NCBI RefSeq assembly: GCF_905163445.1
Contig: NC_053194.1
Coordinates: 10,706,921-10,770,920, forward strand
DNA length: 64,000 bases
Origin: Pararge aegeria
Lineage: Eukaryota > Arthropoda > Insecta > Lepidoptera > Nymphalidae
Direction: 5' to 3'
Positions within the stretch are counted from its first letter, which is position 1; every line of letters begins with the position of its first letter. A program made the position numbers and the translations under genes. This document shows, one piece after another, positions 1 to 12,412 of this stretch. Under the pieces are notes generated by a model. The model worked only from the letters and a program-made list of their open reading frames with translations. It was not told the origin of the DNA and ran no database searches.

Positions 1-1123
1 CAAAAGTTTTTTTTTTACAGTAGTAAATGAAACACTTTAAGTAAAGTACTTTGGTTTATTTGTCATCTTGTTATTATCAAGCTATGGTTTGGATATGTAA
101 AAATCCTTACACTCATATCGATTTCATAATTTTTAGTACATTACGGAATATTATCAATAGTACATAAAAGCCTCTTTCTATAGGAGGTGTTAAAATAATA
201 GTAGTGTTAGTATAATAACTACGCTGGGCAGACAGGTTCATGATCGCGGTAAATGTTACTTACCTAGTAGTTATACAAAGCCCGTTCTCCGTAATTTTTC
301 CTTAGTCACCTCGTACGACACCGTGACCACTATTCCGATCTGCCGTCACCACACGGCACGGCGTAACGAATACGCACCTTAATATTCGTCAAACAACAGT
401 GTCTTGTGTCAAATCTAAACATAAGAAAAGTAGGTGTAAATGTAGTAGACGGCATGTATTTTATTTATGGGAGCACGCACCGGTCTTCGTGTGAGGTACT
501 ATCAGTTTATGAGTCATCAAAAACGTGAACATTCGATACTTTATGGTTTTAGATAAACACCTAATTATTTTTTTCCTACTGTCATTTTTATTCTTAATCC
601 ATTGGAAAAAGGGAGAGAAAAATACGAAAGCGATCGGACGATGCTACGTATAAACCGATTAGGAGTACAGTTCCAATAGATTATGCTGTTTAGCCTGCTA
701 CCATCTAAGATTGCGTTATCATTTATCATCAGGAGCGACTACAGTCAAGGAATAACTCATATATAAAACATATATCAAAGTATAATATACATATAACTAA
801 TATTATAATTGTCAGAATCTTCATCCTCACCCAATCACAGTTGAACATGTGCGTTGTTTTTCATAGGAGAGAGAGAGAGTTGTATGATTTGAAGCTGTTC
901 TAACGCGAGCCCAAGCAATCATTGTTTTTACTGAGTTAGTGATAATATTATACTTAAACCCTCAGATAAATGCTGTTAAGGCTCATTATCTCGCTCAGTA
1001 AAGACGATTATAATTATTTATTTATCTACTCGAAACTCATATTTAAGTATTTATGGTATGTTAAAATATGTATTAGTATATTTGTTTTATTATATTTATC
1101 AATAGTATTTGTGTAGTCTGGAT
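1..1123. other. No gene seen; AT-rich DNA
   Basis: I see no gene or recognisable repeat here. A somewhat GC-richer patch lies at about 215-420 and a short GA run at about 866-880. Open frames in this part are short and not protein-like. Confidence 0.6.
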
Positions 1124-1348
1124 TATGTATTAGTATGTAGACATTCGTATGTATGTACTTAAAAGTACCTATTCTTTTTTCTTTTTAGTTTTCCTAATCC
1201 TAAGGTTGCCTGGCAGAGATCGCTTCCTAGCGATAAGGCTAGGCCGCCTTTGTATCCTGCTTCATTTTTCATGTGTTTGTACTTTCTTTTATTTCTCGTT
1301 TTTCTGGGTGGTGTACATAAAAATAGTATGAATAAATAAATAAATAAT
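1124..1348 (+). mobile_element. 3' end of a Jockey/CR1-like LINE
   Basis: The stretch aligns by eye with the 3' untranslated ends of the LINE copies at 18.9, 46.3 and 48.0 kb. Shared landmarks are 'ttgcctggcagagatcgctt' followed by 'agcgataaggc...ggccgcc'. The copy ends in (AAATA)n at about 1329-1347, the usual tail of a target-primed insertion. Only the 3' UTR is present, so the copy is strongly 5'-truncated. The short open frame inside it is not a gene. The clade name is inferred from the ORF2 tail seen in the copies at 46.3 and 48.5 kb. Confidence 0.75.
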
Positions 1349-1531
1349 CAGACCTGAGCGACAGAAAAAATAATTGCTTGACAGACAAACTCAAAGCCTA
1401 CCTAATAATAGTTTGCCTTATACAGGAGGTGGGGACAAGTCTTCGATTTTATGCCTCCCTACACCTGAGCGACTAAACCGTCGTGGCAGCAGACGAATCA
1501 CCGTATTCTCCTTTACCAGTCCATTTTTATA

Positions 1532-1690
1532 AGTGCCAAAGTTTGTCTGTTTGTCCATTTGCTAGTTTGTTTGTTACTTGGGTTTGGTTCGACCACTTCA
1601 CCGATCTTGAAGGAATTTGGACATATATAGCCGGCAGTCGGTCAAAGGATACTTTTTTGCCCGGAAAAGAGCTAGGAAAAAGATCGACTT
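1532..1690 (+). mobile_element. Fragment of Helitron-like (Lep1-type) repeat
   Basis: The order 'gtttgtctgtttgtcc', then 'accgatcttgaaggaa', then 'ggatacttttttgcccgg' is the characteristic order of the 5' half of the short non-autonomous Helitron-like repeats common in Lepidoptera. The same order is seen in the copies at 47.6 and 59.0 kb. Both termini are missing. A 122-codon open frame spans this fragment and is explained by it, so it is not called as a gene. Confidence 0.55.
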
Positions 1691-3255
1691 GGATTAAAAA
1701 AAAAAAACTTAAAGGAATGCTGGTAAAGTCTGGCAACAGCTGGTACTTAAATATTTTGAACCTGATAAGTTTTTGTTGGGTAGCTAAATGTGTTGCTAAG
1801 TTAAAACAAGTAAGTAAAAATAGCGTAGCGACTATTACAACTCGAATGTGAGGTGTAGATTGGTCCTCCTTTCTAAGCTCATTTAGACCGAATTTCGAAT
1901 TCTGTTTAAACTTACTCTAATATAAATAGTATCTTGCAATTTAAAATTACTCAAAAAACAAAACTTCTACTTGAAAAAATTGCGCTAGATAGCCCATTTA
2001 TTAAGAAAGGTTTAGCAATATAACATGACGCTACGACTCACATAGCCCCATGTTAAGTCATTTACCCAAGGCAAAGCGTATGCCATACCATAACCGACAA
2101 CAATAAGTATTAACACTGATAAAACAACTGTTTAGTTAGTAAATATAGCTGAGCCACTATACTGAATTCGGTTTATTAACCACAGTACTACTTCTGTTTT
2201 AACATGATATTCTAAACTTGATATATTTAATGATTTTACATTCAACAATTAGTAGCTTAAATGTTGCATGTGTGGGATGCACATTACATTATATTTGTCC
2301 TATACGTATGACGACCCCGCTGCACATAATTTTACTTCGTCACTTAGGTGTTATTGCTTAGTTTAATAGTTCAAACTCTTGGGGGCAACGTACCAGTAAA
2401 GCTTTGATATTTAGTAACGTAATGATTGCAAAATAGTTTGATAAACTAGAAGATACTTACATCTTTTAATAATATTTTATTTTACTTGTACCGGACTGAT
2501 TTTGGCAATACCTTATTTCATTACAAAGGTTATTCCATCAGTTATGTTTTTTTTTAATTTGGTTAGGAAAACATAAATATAACGTATACCCGAGGAGTGA
2601 AGCCACAATTGATGTCTTCAACCTATCAAGACCGAAGAAAGAAAAAAATCTCAAAATTTACCGACAACTTACACTTTAATTACTCATGGCTACTACACGT
2701 TATAAAAGAAAGACACACTAGTTCGATGCTATTGATCTTTTGGTAGATGCTGATACCGTCGCGACAGTGTACAGATTAGTTGTAGTAGAGTATACTATTA
2801 ATACATAATATAGCAGGACCCTTACTACTGAAGCTAATAAGGGACCTTCCACCTTTACCAATCTTCTGTATACGTAAACTATCTTTACTCTATAGCCACA
2901 ACATACACTGATCAGTCAGAAAGGTCTACAGAAGTCTCTATCAACTTCTTGTTTCGAAAGATCTTGAACAGTAATTAGATTTCCACTAAAAAAGTCACAT
3001 TGAACGTTACGAAATAAAAACGATAACACAAAATAACCTTAGATCTCCAATCGCGATATCAAGCTACCCGTCTATTCGTTTCTCACATTCTGACCTGACT
3101 CGTCTCATTAAAAGGTGTCGTTTTATTTTCAAAAGGGTCAGCTGCCCGTTTTATCGACTCTATAAAGGCGTCCCGATCTAAGAGTTGATATGATAATTGT
3201 AATCCAATACATCACTATCTGCACCATCTGTCTGAATCCGCCTATTACCCGTCTA
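1691..3255. other. No gene seen; AT-rich DNA
   Basis: Unique-looking AT-rich sequence. I recognise no coding frame, RNA gene or repeat in it. Confidence 0.55.
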
Positions 3256-3300
3256 TAAAACTAGCTATTGCTAGCGACTTCGTCCGCGTTTCTTTTTGTT
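3256..3300 (-). mobile_element. Terminal scrap of Helitron-like repeat
   Basis: The sequence 'actagctattgctagcgact' followed by 'tcgtccgcgttt' matches, in reverse complement, the 3' terminus of Helitron-like repeats (a GACGAAGTCGC block, then ...CAGCTAGT). It abuts the LINE remnant to its right. Confidence 0.45.
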
Positions 3301-3424
3301 TCGGATTGGTTTCCCTGCTGATTCTCCGAATTAAAAAGCATCTGTTGCTCAATAACATATAACATAGAAATAAACAAAAAAGGCAGTATACTTAATTCAT
3401 CTATATTCAACGTATACGATCTAT

Positions 3425-3735
3425 CATTATTACCATAATGCCAATAAATGGACGTCCACTGCTGGACATAACTCTTGGTAGGGAGTTTCAAATAACACGG
3501 TCTTGTGCCGCTCGTGTCCAGTCCTGCCTGCGGCTCTTTTGATGCCACCCGTGCACCTTGCCGGGGGTCTTCCAACGTTGCGTTTACCGGGACCCCAACA
3601 TCCATCGGTTCTCCGAGTTATGTTCCATTCCCCATCCATTGTTACTTCAGCTTCGTGACTCATTGCATTTCTTCATTTCTGACTCGATCCCGTAGAGATA
3701 CTCCTAGCGTAGCTCCCTCCATCGCCTGCTGAGTG
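3425..3735 (-). pseudogene. Decayed RTE-type LINE ORF2 C-terminus
   Basis: Reading the minus strand from 3735 leftwards gives, in shifting frames, 'TQQAMEGATLGVSLRDRVRN', a degenerate 'W/G-x-G-N...RRTDG' stretch, 'GKRNVGRPPAR', 'IKRAAG', and finally 'SYVQQWTSI'. This is the ordered C-terminal end of lepidopteran RTE-clade reverse transcriptase proteins, whose last residues are typically AYVQQWTS. At least one frameshift separates the GRPP and YVQQW blocks, so the copy is dead. No upstream polymerase domain is present, consistent with 5' truncation. Confidence 0.8.
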
Positions 3736-6700
3736 ACCTTTGTATGAGACTCATAGTTAGCGTTCACTTTTCAAAGCCATCACTTGCATAACACACTGTT
3801 CGAATACTTTAGTCTTTAGGCACTGAGGTATTTATATTATCTATATAAGTGACAACAATTAACTCATCATTCCCGTAGCTGTGGTAAGTCGCATGTCGGC
3901 AACAAACAGACACATTTTCTCATTTCCAATGTAAGTAGGTAAAATAGAGTACTTTGGATAGTAAGATGGTGGAAAACGGAATAGCCAATGCCATAGGATT
4001 AGAGGCAACAAATCGCTCCGCCTACGCGCATCGTGCGAAATTACTACCTCCCACATTCCAATGTTGTTGTTGTCACGTATGGGAGTGAGAGGTTTCGTTT
4101 GAGGAAGTTGTGGGTCGTTAGCGGTGATGGATCAGCTTAGGCTGTTAAAACTGTACCTCGGGACGCGGGATTTGACGGGAATCGATTAAGTTTGACAGTG
4201 TTCCCTCCGATTGTGCCGAGAGATCCTCGCCTGGTAATTACTGAACGCGGATATTGAACTGAGCCTATCCCGCATGACATTCCAATAATGAATTCTGTCC
4301 GAACTGACGTGACGCGTACACCGCGGGAAAAATTAGTGCTTTTAATTTTAATTACTACAGACGAAGAGTGATTTGCCGAGCTTTGAAAAATGATTTGATG
4401 TTTTAAACGGGCGTTTATATATTGTTATTTTCCACATAATCTTTAATTTAAATAAAATATCTATTAGAACGACAGTCCGTTGTTTTATCTAAAGAGTTAT
4501 TTTATTAGCCTATAGGACATTAATATTTATAACGCTACGATATTAAATAAGGAAAATACTGTATAAGTGTATTTTCACTTCCTTACTTTTCACTTAGGCC
4601 ACACCTTCTTTTTTCTAGTTTTTATGCCACATCATGTGGAGTCGGCCAAACATATTTTATTTAACTTGAAGCCACACTTTTTTCTTACCCTTTTTCATAG
4701 GTAGTTTTACACCGGCTGACAGTATGAATTTAACCATCCTCAGGAATATTATACCACCAACTTTCGGTTCAAATGGGTATTATTGTAATCGAATTTGTTA
4801 GTGTCTTAATCAGTTATGTTCTAAGTCCCCGCGAATTATTGATGATGGCCCAGCGGGGGTGGGACAAAGGGTCTCATTTGAAATAAATCGCGCAAGCCTG
4901 AGTCGCGCCAAGAAATTAGGCGGAGAATCTCCCGCCGCGAAAACTCGTCGTAAATAAGTGTTGCGGGTTGCTTTTGGATGTCGTTACTAAAGGTGGAGTT
5001 TAGTCCTCGATGGGGCAAGAGGCAGTGACTAAAGTTTTTCAGTATAAAATCTGTAAGAGCCATAAATAGAGCCAAGTTACTAATAGCCAATTGGCATGTC
5101 ATTAAAATATTACTACTAGCAAAGTGAAAAGTGAGGAAATAAAGTTTTTTTTTTTTAAATTGAAGTTAAATATGCTTATATAAACCAAGTCACGCTGATT
5201 CTTTGCCTTCGTAAAAGAAAGACCGCTTCATCGGCGTACGACTTCTGAAAAGTTTTTTTTTTTTATCAAAACTTCATCCGCACACCCGCTTTCTTCACAA
5301 TATACACCAACCCACCGGGTGTCTTTACTCGACGCCTAATTAAATTTATTTTCTCGTCTCTTAAAAGTCATTAGCGTGATGTTAAATATCTTCAAGAATT
5401 GGAATATCAAAAACAAAAAGATTTTTCAAATCTGAATTTGAATTCCCGAGATTAGCTCGTTCTAACAATAAAAAAAACCCAAGCTCCTCAGCTTTGTTTT
5501 AGTACTAGTTAGCCATGACTTCGTTCTCTTTCAACTTCTTCTTATTTATATATTTGTTTCGAAATTTGGTACAAATTGATAGCTGGCATCCTACAGTCTG
5601 GAGACATGGGATACTTTTTATACCGTGAAAAGAAAAGCTTCCATTTGCTTTCATTAAAAAAAAACAGAAATGAACGCTGAAAAAGTTGCGGGCTACGATT
5701 ACTGTGTTGAAAGGGCCAACGTTAAGCAACATATTATTTTAATTTTTTTAGAGTATTTATAATCGCTACTTTTTCAAATTTGCGCTACTAAACAATATAC
5801 CTACTCAAGGAGAGATTTCGTTATTCACTAGTAAGCACAAAAGCGAATGTATTTGTGTCAACGCCTCTAGGCGTCTACAGTGACGACAAAGATCATAAAG
5901 CGACGCGGCTTTGATGAGAAATTTGTTTCAAAGATACAAAATCAACTGAAAGCGGAATTTCATACCTCGCTCCAAAGATTAAACAGGGTGATGGAGGAAA
6001 TTGAGACAGGTTGCTTTTGTTTGAGCTCATATCTATTTTGTGTGGATTTATTAGAAGGAGTACAATAAGATTGCGTTCGTTTTGCAAAAGATGCGCTTAT
6101 TCAACAATATATATCAATTTTTTGTTTGTTTTTAACAAGTTGCACGCTGCAATCCTTCAGTCAGTATTTATTTTACAAGTCGTCAAAGAGTGTCTGTGGA
6201 AATGATGTTCTCCAAAGGAATGCTTTTCTATTTTCGGTCGAATTCAGTAAGCGCTATATTTACAGTGTCAATTGTTTTAAATGAATGCAACACATGATAA
6301 AAGTAGGTCTAAATTGTGTAAATGTGTAAATGTAAATATCGGGTTAATTTATTATTAATTAAACCAAACCTAATTTATCACTCTCGTTTTTTCCATGTGC
6401 TCTGGTCTTATTCATAAAATAATACTTTATGCCCTGTTGCATGCAGCGTCGATGTTCAGAAACACACTCTCTTTATACACTCATTTAAAGATTTAATTAC
6501 TTGTATCTAAATTGGCTCGCGCCTGTCATGTGATCGTAAATTCGCTCTCTTAATAAGCTCGACTTTATATCCCTGTGTATAGCGATGATACGGGTCGAAT
6601 TATCAAGTATTTTACAAGCTTTTATTTAACTCCATTCTCGTTAGTACACTTTCTAATTGAAATTTTGTATTACATTTTTGTAACATACTCGTTGGCATCC

Positions 6701-7797
6701 AATTTAACTGAATTCTGGAATACCTACATGTGTCACTGTAGTGCCAACGAGATATCAATGAGCTGGTCTCATGATATAGGTTCAATATCGTCATTGGATC
6801 TTCGAAATAGTTTAACGTGGATCATACCAAGTTCAATTGGGCCATGAGTTCTAGGTTTCATTGATGGTGATCAGGTTCAAATAAGCATTAAAATATTGTT
6901 TTATTTTTAAATATTTTCTCAATTAATAATATTCTTATTAAACAAAATATTAAGAGTTTAAGAGGTACTTAATCCTCATTGTTAGAGAAGAAACCGACCG
7001 TAGGTCATAATTATTTTATATGTATTAACTTTTTGTTTATTTTTGATTTGCACGTAATTAATTTTCTTATAAGATTGAATAGATACTACAGCAGTATGTA
7101 ATATTCTGCTGCTGTATAATTTTAATGAATAGATACGCACTATTTAGTCTGCATAGAGTTTTACGTCGTTCGCAGCGGAATTATATAGCCCCGAACATAC
7201 TCGAGCCAAATTCTAACTTAATTGCAAAAGTTTCGTGGAAATCAATGCAGTCTTTAATGTTGTAAAAATGCTATGAAGATTAACCCGGACAAAGAGACCA
7301 ATATCTAGACGAATGTATAAACATTTAGTTCGTTTGTGTGAATAGGAGTAAGTATATGTTAGTCTTGCTAGATCTGTACCTATTTCATTCACGCCTTTAA
7401 AGTTACAGCAGCCTTAGTACAATATTTGCTCGCTCGCAATCGAAGAGTCGTTTTCGAGTATGGAAATACTACACACACACTACTACACATTTGGAGTAAA
7501 ATTACTCTAAAAAAAACAAAATTCTGAAGGATTTGATTTACAAAGTTCGATATGCGAAATCGAGTCCTCGATTACGTACGAGCCAATCTTGTACTAATGC
7601 TACAGGTCTCTGGTGACTTAATTCGATCGCGATTGTGTCTGTGTATCGAGATCCGACTGTCAGCAGAAGCTCTCATAGGATATCCTTGCTTAGTATTAGA
7701 CTGGTATATACCTAGAGCTTAGTTCTAATGTTTAAACATTTAGTGAATTTTACAGTTTAATATGTAATTACTATGTCTCACTTCAAATTTGTCGTAT
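3736..7797. other. No gene seen; includes GC-richer patches
   Basis: About 4 kb with no recognisable gene or repeat. Two patches, about 4080-4330 and 4820-5000, are visibly richer in G and C (many CG dinucleotides) than their surroundings. They are not part of a repeat I know and could be conserved non-coding DNA. Poly-T/poly-A runs occur near 5145 and 5255. Confidence 0.5.
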
Positions 7798-7880
7798 CTC
7801 CTCCTCTGGTCTCGAAAGAGGGTTGCAGAGCACTAGACTTACCATGCTCCTCCAGTGCGGATTTGGAATGGGCTACCACA
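7798..7880 (-). mobile_element. SINE-B fragment, diverged
   Basis: The order 'ctcctc', 'gaaagagggtt', 'ccatgctcctccagtgcgga' follows the reverse complement of the SINE-B 3' half as seen at 14.9 and 45.6 kb. Both the tRNA-like head and the GAT-rich tail are missing. Confidence 0.45.
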
Positions 7881-7899
7881 GAAATAAAGAAAAGCAGTC

Positions 7900-7942
7900 C
7901 ATTCGTTTAACTCAAATCACCTTAATTTGAGTTAAACGAATG
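7900..7942. repeat. Perfect 18-bp inverted repeat, 7-nt loop
   Basis: The left arm at 7900-7917 (catt...caaat) is the exact reverse complement of the right arm at 7925-7942. The seven-base spacer is 7918-7924. No element boundaries or target duplication are visible around it. Confidence 0.85.
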
Positions 7943-8863
7943 AATACGTATGTATGTGAGTTCAGTTCTCAGCTGCTGAGATGGTGCTATCATATAGATG
8001 AACGAACCCAGATGCTAGCGATGTTAATTATTTTGGTATAAATGCAGAAGAAAGCAGTTTTAGGAATTTGACCACAGATATAAAATTCACACATTTCAAA
8101 TAAACTTTTGGCGCCTGCCTACCGCATCGTCGGTGATGAACTTTTAAACCTGATACTTCCGTTTATACATCATAATTGAAACCGTGCTTCTTGCACCATC
8201 CCATAGAATTTGTGCGTACCAATCACGCCCACAGTGCTAACACTTTAAAGGGATTGTCATTTACCTGCAGATCATTGCCAGCTTGAATGCGATATTAAGG
8301 TGTATTCAGACATATCATCAGGTGCAGACGGTCGGGGATCCGCGGCACTATGATTTTATATTATTAAGGAACACTGTATGATATTCTTAGATTTGTCGGA
8401 GTTTTCACAAGAATGGAGTTTGCAATGTCATCCGGGAACAACGAGTTGGTGTGCGTATGTCAGGGCGTTCCCTGACACACATGTTGAATGAGTTGTGTGA
8501 GCCTGTTAGCTTGTCTATTTCTAACCGAAGTCGGTAAGGGTTACATTTACTGAAACACTATTTTAGAAATAAACGTTATGATTAAACAACAAAACTAAGG
8601 AATGGTTTTTGTATATTATTAGGAATACCGCACTATTTAGTCACAGAGATAATAAAGTAGAATTTTCATAGTAGGTGATAATTCAACAAATCTGTGAACA
8701 AGTATAATGTTGGTATATTTCTTTTATTTCACACTACACATGAGATTTGTGATTTTGATAAAAGAATTGCTTTGTCTATTTAGATTTTCAATTGGCCAAT
8801 TACTATACATTTTAAAAAATGGTACTTGCCGAAAAATTGTACATTAAGTATTTTTTTTCATAC
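7943..8863. other. No gene seen
   Basis: AT-rich sequence without a recognisable gene or repeat. Confidence 0.5.
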
Positions 8864-9173
8864 CCTCCGTGGCCGTGATATATCCAGATAGGCCCTTAAC
8901 GTCTCTAGACGCGCAGAACAGGCGGTGTGCCTTGTAAACGCGATACTTCCGCCGGTATCCGTGTGTGATCGTGCCTTTTACTATAATCGAATCGCTGCGA
9001 CAAAGGGTTGTATAGAAATCTCGATTTTGCACAAGTGATCGGTATTCGCCGTGCTTTTTCGCCTTTTGTGTCATGCCGCTGTTTTTTATTGCCGACAATG
9101 CCTTGAAATGGGAACAGTTTTTTATCAGTTTTGTTATCAACAACACCCCATCAAGTACTTTGATTTGCAAGAG
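8864..9173 (-). CDS. Weak candidate exon, unknown protein
   Basis: An uninterrupted minus-strand frame of about 103 codons, locally more GC-rich than its flanks. It begins just after a plausible splice acceptor (a pyrimidine-rich stretch ending 'ctattaaatag', AG at 9175-9174). It reaches a plausible donor, 'ggagg|gtatga', at 8863-8862, shortly before its stop. The protein is basic and soluble, with stretches such as 'THGYRRKYRVYKAHRLF'. I do not recognise the family. There is no ATG until about a third of the way in, so it cannot be a complete gene. At this base composition several open frames of 100 codons are expected by chance in 64 kb, so length alone is not evidence. Confidence 0.2.
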
Positions 9174-11167
9174 CTATTTAATAGAAACAGTAGGTAGGAG
9201 AATCGACAAGTAAACTGAATAAAATTGACAGACTTATTATGCAGCCTAAGATAGGGCGAAGTTGCGTAGAAAATTCCTATTTACTCATGTTTATTAAACG
9301 ATACTTGATTAATTAAGCCTTCTAAGGTAGGACCTAATCTGCAATTTCTTAAGAGAACCAAACGTGAGATTCGACTGCCAATTATTTTTTATTGTGAGGT
9401 TTTTTAATTTTCGTCAACTTCTCATAAACGTTTGGCAGCTGTTAGATATCTCTTTAACAATTAAATTGAGTCAATAAATATGTTGTTTGTGAATTTGCCC
9501 TTTTAATAAATATGGAAGAATCGTTAATTTCATGGATGCTTTTCAGGAACTACAAGAGTCTCCTATAAATAAAATCTAAGTATCCAATTATAATGTGCGT
9601 AGTAAGAAAACTATTAGGTATTTGATTTTAACTGTTCCAAAGTAATTACAGTTTTTTATTCAACTGCTCGTAATAATGGTGAGTTATTTATCTGAACCGT
9701 CTTCCCATATTTAACATTAGTTGAAATTGTGGCATTTAAATTGCTGTTTGTATTAGGATCATCGCGTCTGAGTGATTCATATTAAATTGTTCATGATTAC
9801 ATAATAAAGACTCTTTCATATTTTCATTTTTCGTTGTCCAAATAATTAATAATTGTTCTGTGAGCGACGTCAAAATGCGGTGATATTTTGTCAGTTTGAT
9901 CGTATAACTTAAATTATGGCCCGATGTATTTACTCGATTGAGTGTTTATTTTTTTAATTATTGATCAGAAAAAGTTTGGTACATATACAAAAAACAATGT
10001 GCCATCATTAGGTTTCACGCATACAGTCAATATTATGAATGATAATATGGACATTGAATATATTTTTACCAATACTTAAATTCTTCAATACCCGCGCCCC
10101 GCACACAAGAAATTATACTGTCAATATGCAGAGTGTTGACAATAATATTGACGTGTATCTTGGTAGCCTTAAAAAGATTTTCTTTAGGATATTGACATTA
10201 TTGCTCTGTAGCTATTAGCGACGGTTGATAAAATCAAAAAAAGTTAAATTTTCGTACTCGTCAGTACATAATTTAAACTTTTTTCTTGTCACAAATAACT
10301 TTTATCAAATTTTCAGTTTTACGATTTTATGTAGGTACTTCTTACAATAACTTTTATCAATCTGACTATGACCACCCAACAATAATACACGATTGAAAAC
10401 AAAAAACACGTCAGGTTTCTGGAACATCATTTTCATGACAGTAGACATAGACAGATTAAAGAAAAACAGTTACCTTTTGTTTGAATATACATAATATATC
10501 CGTTAAGATTATTTATAAGCGCTTTTTAAACTTTTCGTCTTAAGTTTTTCAATTATACTAATTTGTTTATTTTAATATGAATTGCGATTCGCAGGGAGCC
10601 CCGCGACCGTAAAATAAGGAATTCTCTACAAAATACTTCATTAGACGTCCGTCGGTTGATATGATAAAGATAAATATGCATTTAACTTTTTATGATATAT
10701 GCATTGCTGGCTTTTTCAGTATTTAACCCAAAAATAACATACCCTTTTAAATCACTTAAAAGTTTTTCTCCGCGATCAGTCGCATACGGTTCCACTCAAT
10801 TTAAAAATAACAAAGCCTTTAAGTAATACGAATCGTTCTTCTCAGCGCGGCGGTACGGTTATTGAATAAAAACAGAATGATTCCCACTCACCCCTGCTGG
10901 CTAAAGGTTTTTATAACCCGTGAAATGCAGGTATAGAAATTATACACTTATGTTATTGTTAGTTTTTTCGGCTATATCTCGTTTGGGCGTTCTTTTAAAA
11001 TTATATCGATAAAAGAACTTTGAACTGTTCACCTGTTGCTTTAATGGTAAATTAAATTTAACCAACAGATGACGTGGATTTCCAGTAAAATATTTTACTT
11101 TATGTAACTCTATTATGATCTTTTTTTCGCCGCGTTAAATTAAAAAGATAAATGTAAATCAGCAATC
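9174..11167. other. No gene seen; very AT-rich
   Basis: About 2 kb of AT-rich sequence with no recognisable gene or repeat. Confidence 0.5.
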
Positions 11168-11280
11168 ATCATCCTCCGCCTAGTAGAGTTCAACGTGTGA
11201 AAACAGACCACTCTTATATGGGAAAGGCAATGAGAGCCTGAACACACCACTCTGCTGCCATGCAGGTTTGCAGGCTATTA
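11168..11280 (-). mobile_element. Possible diverged SINE-B fragment
   Basis: The stretch 'cacaccactctgctgccatg' followed by 'caggtttgcagg' resembles the reverse complement of the SINE-B block that contains the 'accacgctggcc' motif. It lies about 75 bp downstream of a CATCATC run, the expected position of the (GAT)n tail in reverse. Similarity is low. Confidence 0.35.
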
Positions 11281-12010
11281 TAAACTAGACGTCGACATTT
11301 TCGTCTGCGTATAATCTTTGATATCCCATGATATTAAGAAATTCTCCCACGGTGCCTATTCCCGTCTCCAAAAGTCCAGAAAGGAAGCAAAGTTAAAAAC
11401 AACCGACTATCATATACTATTCTTCCCTTCTTTGAACTACTTAAGAGTAATTACTTATTTAAAAAAAAACATTTTTTATACCTCTAGTGTATTCAAGGCA
11501 TATCCTTTCAAAGTTTGAAATTTTGAGAGTTTGCGTTGTAGGTTGTGTGTCAATGAGTCAGGAAAAAACCTATAATTATTATAAATATTAAATGAAGTTT
11601 TGTGATACATTTATAAAATATGTTAGATAGAGATAGACAGCTTAAAACAGATATTCTGAAGAGACTGTAAAAATAATTCAAATATACTGTTACTATTACT
11701 GTTACAGTACCGCACAAGTTGTGTTATATAAAAAGCTCGTGTTTAAACTTCATTTCTATATCACTTGTTATTACGCCTCATAATAGAGAAGTACAGTAAT
11801 AAAATACTTAAATATAATGTATGCAGTATAGGCACGGGCTCACATAGACAATTTCACGCGCGCTTACCTAATGTTTGCCGAGCGATTTGCCGCCAGCCAT
11901 AACTGCTATGGGTAGCCATTTTTTTCCGCCAGCGAGTCTTTCGCACACTCTAGAATTCTTCAAAGTCACTGTTAACTTTTATTTTATACATAAGTTGAAT
12001 ACTTACAAAA

Positions 12011-12160
12011 GCGGTCATGGGCTAGTGAGTTTGATCCCCGATATCCACATATAACTTTTCAGATGTATGTGCGTTTTAAGCGTGTGTTTTAAGCAATTAT
12101 ATATCACTTGCTTTACCCGTAAAGAAAAACGTAGAAAGGAAACCTGCATGCCTTTAATGT
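12011..12160 (+). mobile_element. SINE-B 5' portion
   Basis: Contains a tRNA-like B box ('gagtttgatcccc'), then 'tatgtgcgttttaag', 'aattatatatcacttgcttt' and 'ggaaacctgcatgcct'. These are the SINE-B landmarks in the right order. The 3' half is missing and a SINE-C copy follows at once. Confidence 0.7.
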
Positions 12161-12165
12161 TTTAA

Positions 12166-12412
12166 ATGGTGAGCGTTGTGGTTTTAAGCTGGAGGTTCCG
12201 GATTCGATTCCTGGCATTATAATTTCTTAATTTTCTCTCGTCTGGTCTGGTCGGAGGCTTTGGCCGTGGCTAGTTACCACCCTACCGACAAAGGCGTGCC
12301 GCTAAGCGATCTAGCGTTCGAGTACGAAACCGATTTTGGGCATGGTTTAAACATAACAGGCTAGCCCGCTAGCATCTGTGACTCCATCATCACTTACCAT
12401 CAGGTGAGATTG
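12166..12412 (+). mobile_element. SINE-C copy
   Basis: A tRNA-derived head with the B box 'ggattcgattcc' at 12200-12211 is followed by the SINE-C body: 'tctggtctggtcggaggctt', 'gtggctagttaccaccctac', 'gtgccgctaagcgat', and 'catcatcacttaccatcagg'. The copy lacks the terminal A-rich tail seen at 39.3 and 53.0 kb. It sits directly behind a truncated SINE-B. Confidence 0.85.

Noticed and set aside
1483..1851. 122-codon plus-strand open frame, the longest in the window
   Set aside because: It spans a Helitron-like repeat fragment (1532-1690) and a K-rich A-run; no ATG start and no protein family resemblance.
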